Of a DNA stretch of 6,873 nucleotides, positions 5,212 through 6,873 are shown in pieces. The translations under genes were made by a program, and so were the position numbers. This stretch comes from Verrucomicrobiota bacterium. GTDB taxonomy: Bacteria > Verrucomicrobiota > Verrucomicrobiia > Limisphaerales > CAZBKV01. Each line of letters opens with the position of its first letter. The first letter of the stretch is position 1. The stretch covers positions 1-6,873 of the forward strand of contig JAGHDA010000148.1 in assembly GCA_021160185.1 (NCBI GenBank). The letters are read 5' to 3'. A model generated the notes under the pieces. That model ran no database searches, was not told where the DNA came from, and was given only the letters and a program-made list of their open reading frames with translations.

Positions 5212-6732
5212 CTATTCTCCGCCGGAGCTTGACGGCGCGTTGGTGGAGGCCGGGCCGGCCGGCGCGGGCTTGGCGGGCGGCGTGTTGGTCGCTCCGGGCC
5301 CCGGCGCGGCGGGCAGGCCCAGCTTGGTGCGAAGCCTGGCGGCAAGCGGCGGAATGAATCCGCGCTGGGGATCGAGCAAGTCCTGGAGCACCTGCTGGCG
5401 CATATTCTCGAAGGGCGGCAAGCCCACCCTCTGCCGCTGGCTGGGCGCGTTGCCGATGCGCTGCATGTAGCGCTCCCAGATCCGACGCGCCAACAGGGTG
5501 TAGCCGGCCGCTTCGTCGTCCTGGCCGATCGCCAGGGCGAAAAAGGCCCGCGTCAACGCCCCGCGGATGTTCGAAATCGTCCGGTTCATGTCCGTCTCGC
5601 GGACGTCCTCGCCCACGCGGCTGAGGGCGTATTCTTCGAGGGTCATCTTCGCGGTCGGGTCGTTCGGGTACTTTTTCTTGAGCGTATCGAGCCACTGGCG
5701 GGCCTCTCGCAGGCGGTTGTGGACGTAGAGAAAATAGACGGCGTCGCGGAGGAAGTTCTTGTGGCCGTTGCGGATGCTTTGAAGCATCGCCGGCTCTTTT
5801 TCCTCCTTCATCATTTGTTCATAGGCCTTGTTGACCTTGGGGATGATGTCCAGGTTAGGGCCGAATTCGATCCTGTCTTCGAAGCCGAGCTTGATGAGCC
5901 TGCCCCGGCGGAAAGCCATTTGCATGGACTGGTAGATGATCCGGCGCAGCTTGATGAGCTGCTGGTCGGTCTTCGCATTTTTGAGGCCCAAGTAGGCCCA
6001 ATAAATGGCGTGGGCCTCGGGCAGCCGCCATTCGAGGGGGCCGTAGGTGTCGTCGACTTCCTTCATGACCGCCGGGTCCAGCTTGTACGTTTCCCGCAGC
6101 TTGCGGACCCGTTCCTTGGCCTCCTTGGTTTTTGGATGCAGCAGTTCCTCCCAGTCGGGGCGGCCCTCGCCGAGGACTTCCTCCATCATCTTGGCCCATT
6201 GGGCTTTATAGTAGAGGTGCGCGTCGTCGAGGAAGTAGCCCAGCTTGTGCTGAAAATGCCAGGCCAGTTCCCGATAGATCTCGACGTTGTGCGGGTTGTA
6301 TTTGAGACCTTCGTCCCGGAGCAGCTCGATGCCTTTCTGGACCCAGCGCCAGCGGTCGGGAGGGTCGCTGAACTTGACCGAGATGTTGTAGGACATGTTC
6401 CAAGCCGCCACCACCCACACGGTGGGAATGTGCGGCTCGAGCTTGGTGATCCAGTCCGAGAGCTGGACCATCTCGAAGTACTTGCCCTGGTCCTGAAGAT
6501 CCATCAGCCGGACCCACAGGGCGTTGGCGATCAGGCCGCGGAAGCCGCCCAGGACGACGGTGGTGAAGACCAGCAGGGGCGGGGCGTTTTCCAGCGGCTC
6601 GACGCGCGTAAGCCCCAGCTCGGCCCGCATGCGGTTGAGCGAGCGCTGAAGGCCGGAAGCCCCGACGAGGAACAGCGCGGCGAGCAGGAGCAGGGCCGCT
6701 TTGTAGAGTCGGGACTTTCGCAGCGTGTTCAT
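5212..6732 (-). CDS. Membrane-anchored helical-repeat (TPR-like) protein of unknown function
   Basis: The protein has 506 residues. One hydrophobic segment (residues 9-25, YKAALLLLAALFLVGAS) after a basic MNTLRKSR start makes an N-terminal anchor or uncleaved signal; the bulk should lie outside the cytoplasm. Residues 52-71 (PLLVFTTVVLGGFRGLIANA) are a second apolar stretch, possibly membrane-associated. The region from about 72 to 450 is helical and rich in aromatic and charged residues, with TPR-like pairs (YFEMVQLSDWITKLEP, 85-100; VEIYRELAWHFQHKLGYFLDD, 150-170; YFLYVHNRLREARQWLDTLKK, 333-353). The tail (473-506) is a low-complexity Ala/Pro/Gly/Ser linker. From memory, similar proteins are common in Verrucomicrobiota beside ABC-2 transporter genes; no function is established that I know. 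The ATG at 6732 is chosen because it sits right before the anchor and has GAGG 11 bases upstream; an upstream in-frame ATG at 6795 would overlap the preceding gene. Seven bases separate it from that gene, implying co-translation. An accessory role with the transporter is inference. Confidence 0.82.
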   Translation of the reverse strand: MNTLRKSRLYKAALLLLAALFLVGASGLQRSLNRMRAELGLTRVEPLENAPPLLVFTTVVLGGFRGLIANALWVRLMDLQDQGKYFEMVQLSDWITKLEPHIPTVWVVAAWNMSYNISVKFSDPPDRWRWVQKGIELLRDEGLKYNPHNVEIYRELAWHFQHKLGYFLDDAHLYYKAQWAKMMEEVLGEGRPDWEELLHPKTKEAKERVRKLRETYKLDPAVMKEVDDTYGPLEWRLPEAHAIYWAYLGLKNAKTDQQLIKLRRIIYQSMQMAFRRGRLIKLGFEDRIEFGPNLDIIPKVNKAYEQMMKEEKEPAMLQSIRNGHKNFLRDAVYFLYVHNRLREARQWLDTLKKKYPNDPTAKMTLEEYALSRVGEDVRETDMNRTISNIRGALTRAFFALAIGQDDEAAGYTLLARRIWERYMQRIGNAPSQRQRVGLPPFENMRQQVLQDLLDPQRGFIPPLAARLRTKLGLPAAPGPGATNTPPAKPAPAGPASTNAPSSSGGE

Positions 6733-6739
6733 CGGATGA

Positions 6740-6873
6740 CTATCCTCGGCCTTGGGCCGTCGCCAGCTCGCGGCGGGTGAAGACGGCGATTCCAACGGCG
6801 GCGAGAAAGCCGCCCATGAGCAGGACGATTTGCGCCGCGGCGCGCGCCAGCGCGCCCCAGCTTACGCTTCTTC
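6740..6873 (-). CDS. C-terminal end of a membrane protein, probably an ABC-2 type transporter permease
   Basis: Only the last 43 codons and a TAG stop (6742-6740) are in the window; the rest lies beyond the right edge. The visible peptide has a final membrane span (QIVLLMGGFLAAVGIAVF) followed by a short positively charged tail, TRRELATAQGRG. A last helix running into an FxRRE(L/V/I) tail is typical of ABC-2 permease subunits that work with an ATPase to export lipids, polysaccharides or drugs. Base composition and the tight spacing to the next gene fit a real coding end. With one helix visible, other polytopic membrane proteins cannot be excluded. Confidence 0.5.
   Translation of the reverse strand, partial: RSVSWGALARAAAQIVLLMGGFLAAVGIAVFTRRELATAQGRG
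6744..6747 (-). promoter_or_regulatory. Ribosome binding site of the helical-repeat protein gene
   Basis: The minus strand reads GAGG at 6747-6744, inside the last codons of the upstream gene and 11 bases before the ATG at 6732. The overlap of signal and upstream coding end is typical of translationally coupled operon genes. Confidence 0.5.

Noticed and set aside
5126..5695. Extension of the glycosyltransferase frame far into the helical-repeat gene
   Set aside because: It lies out of frame over a better-supported gene and reads as Arg/Pro/Ala-rich sequence without any fold motif; it is typical chance openness in GC-rich DNA.
5719..6780. Long plus-strand open frame (353 codons) opposite the helical-repeat gene
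   Set aside because: Antisense shadow rich in Val, Asp, Leu and Gly, with no domain pattern and no independent start signal.

Overview
The window is GC-rich and tightly coded, with no rRNA, tRNA, CRISPR array or transposase visible. It most resembles a chromosome of the Planctomycetota-Verrucomicrobiota-Chlamydiota group, probably Verrucomicrobiota. This is an inference from the mix of genes: a secreted LamG-type protein, a secreted ADP-ribosylglycohydrolase-fold protein beside a sugar isomerase/epimerase-like TIM barrel, and a membrane-anchored helical protein directly behind a probable ABC-2 permease, an arrangement I associate with Verrucomicrobiota. No 16S or marker gene is present to confirm it.

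Layout. (1) Positions 684 to 1 on the minus strand hold the first 228 codons of a secreted LamG-domain protein that runs off the left edge. (2) Positions 685-1029 are a divergent intergenic region with three closely spaced GC-rich hairpins (841-869, 875-901, 906-926), another hairpin in the LamG leader (719-742) and one weak candidate promoter. (3) Two plus-strand genes follow: a sugar phosphate isomerase/epimerase-like TIM barrel (1030-1899) and a secreted ADP-ribosylglycohydrolase-fold protein with a C-terminal beta-rich domain (2069-3763), separated by 169 bases with one hairpin. (4) A 69-base convergent gap contains a GC hairpin. (5) The minus strand from the right edge back to 3833 carries a probable operon: the C-terminal end of a membrane protein that looks like an ABC-2 permease, a 506-residue membrane-anchored helical protein only 7 bases behind it, and a GT4-family glycosyltransferase.

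How the genes may work together. The plus-strand pair looks like a small carbohydrate or glycoside utilisation unit: a secreted hydrolase-fold protein outside the cytoplasm and an isomerase/epimerase-like protein inside. The LamG protein across the divergent region could be a secreted binding or adhesion partner, but only its N-terminal part is seen. The minus-strand group suggests envelope work (membrane export or membrane-associated transport plus glycosyl transfer). Specific substrates cannot be read from the sequence.

The points most worth a second look are the three-hairpin cluster at 841-926, the altered metal-site motifs of the ADP-ribosylglycohydrolase-fold protein, and the tightly coupled permease/helical protein pair. 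I do not see convincing evidence for a complete new defence or mobile system in this window.
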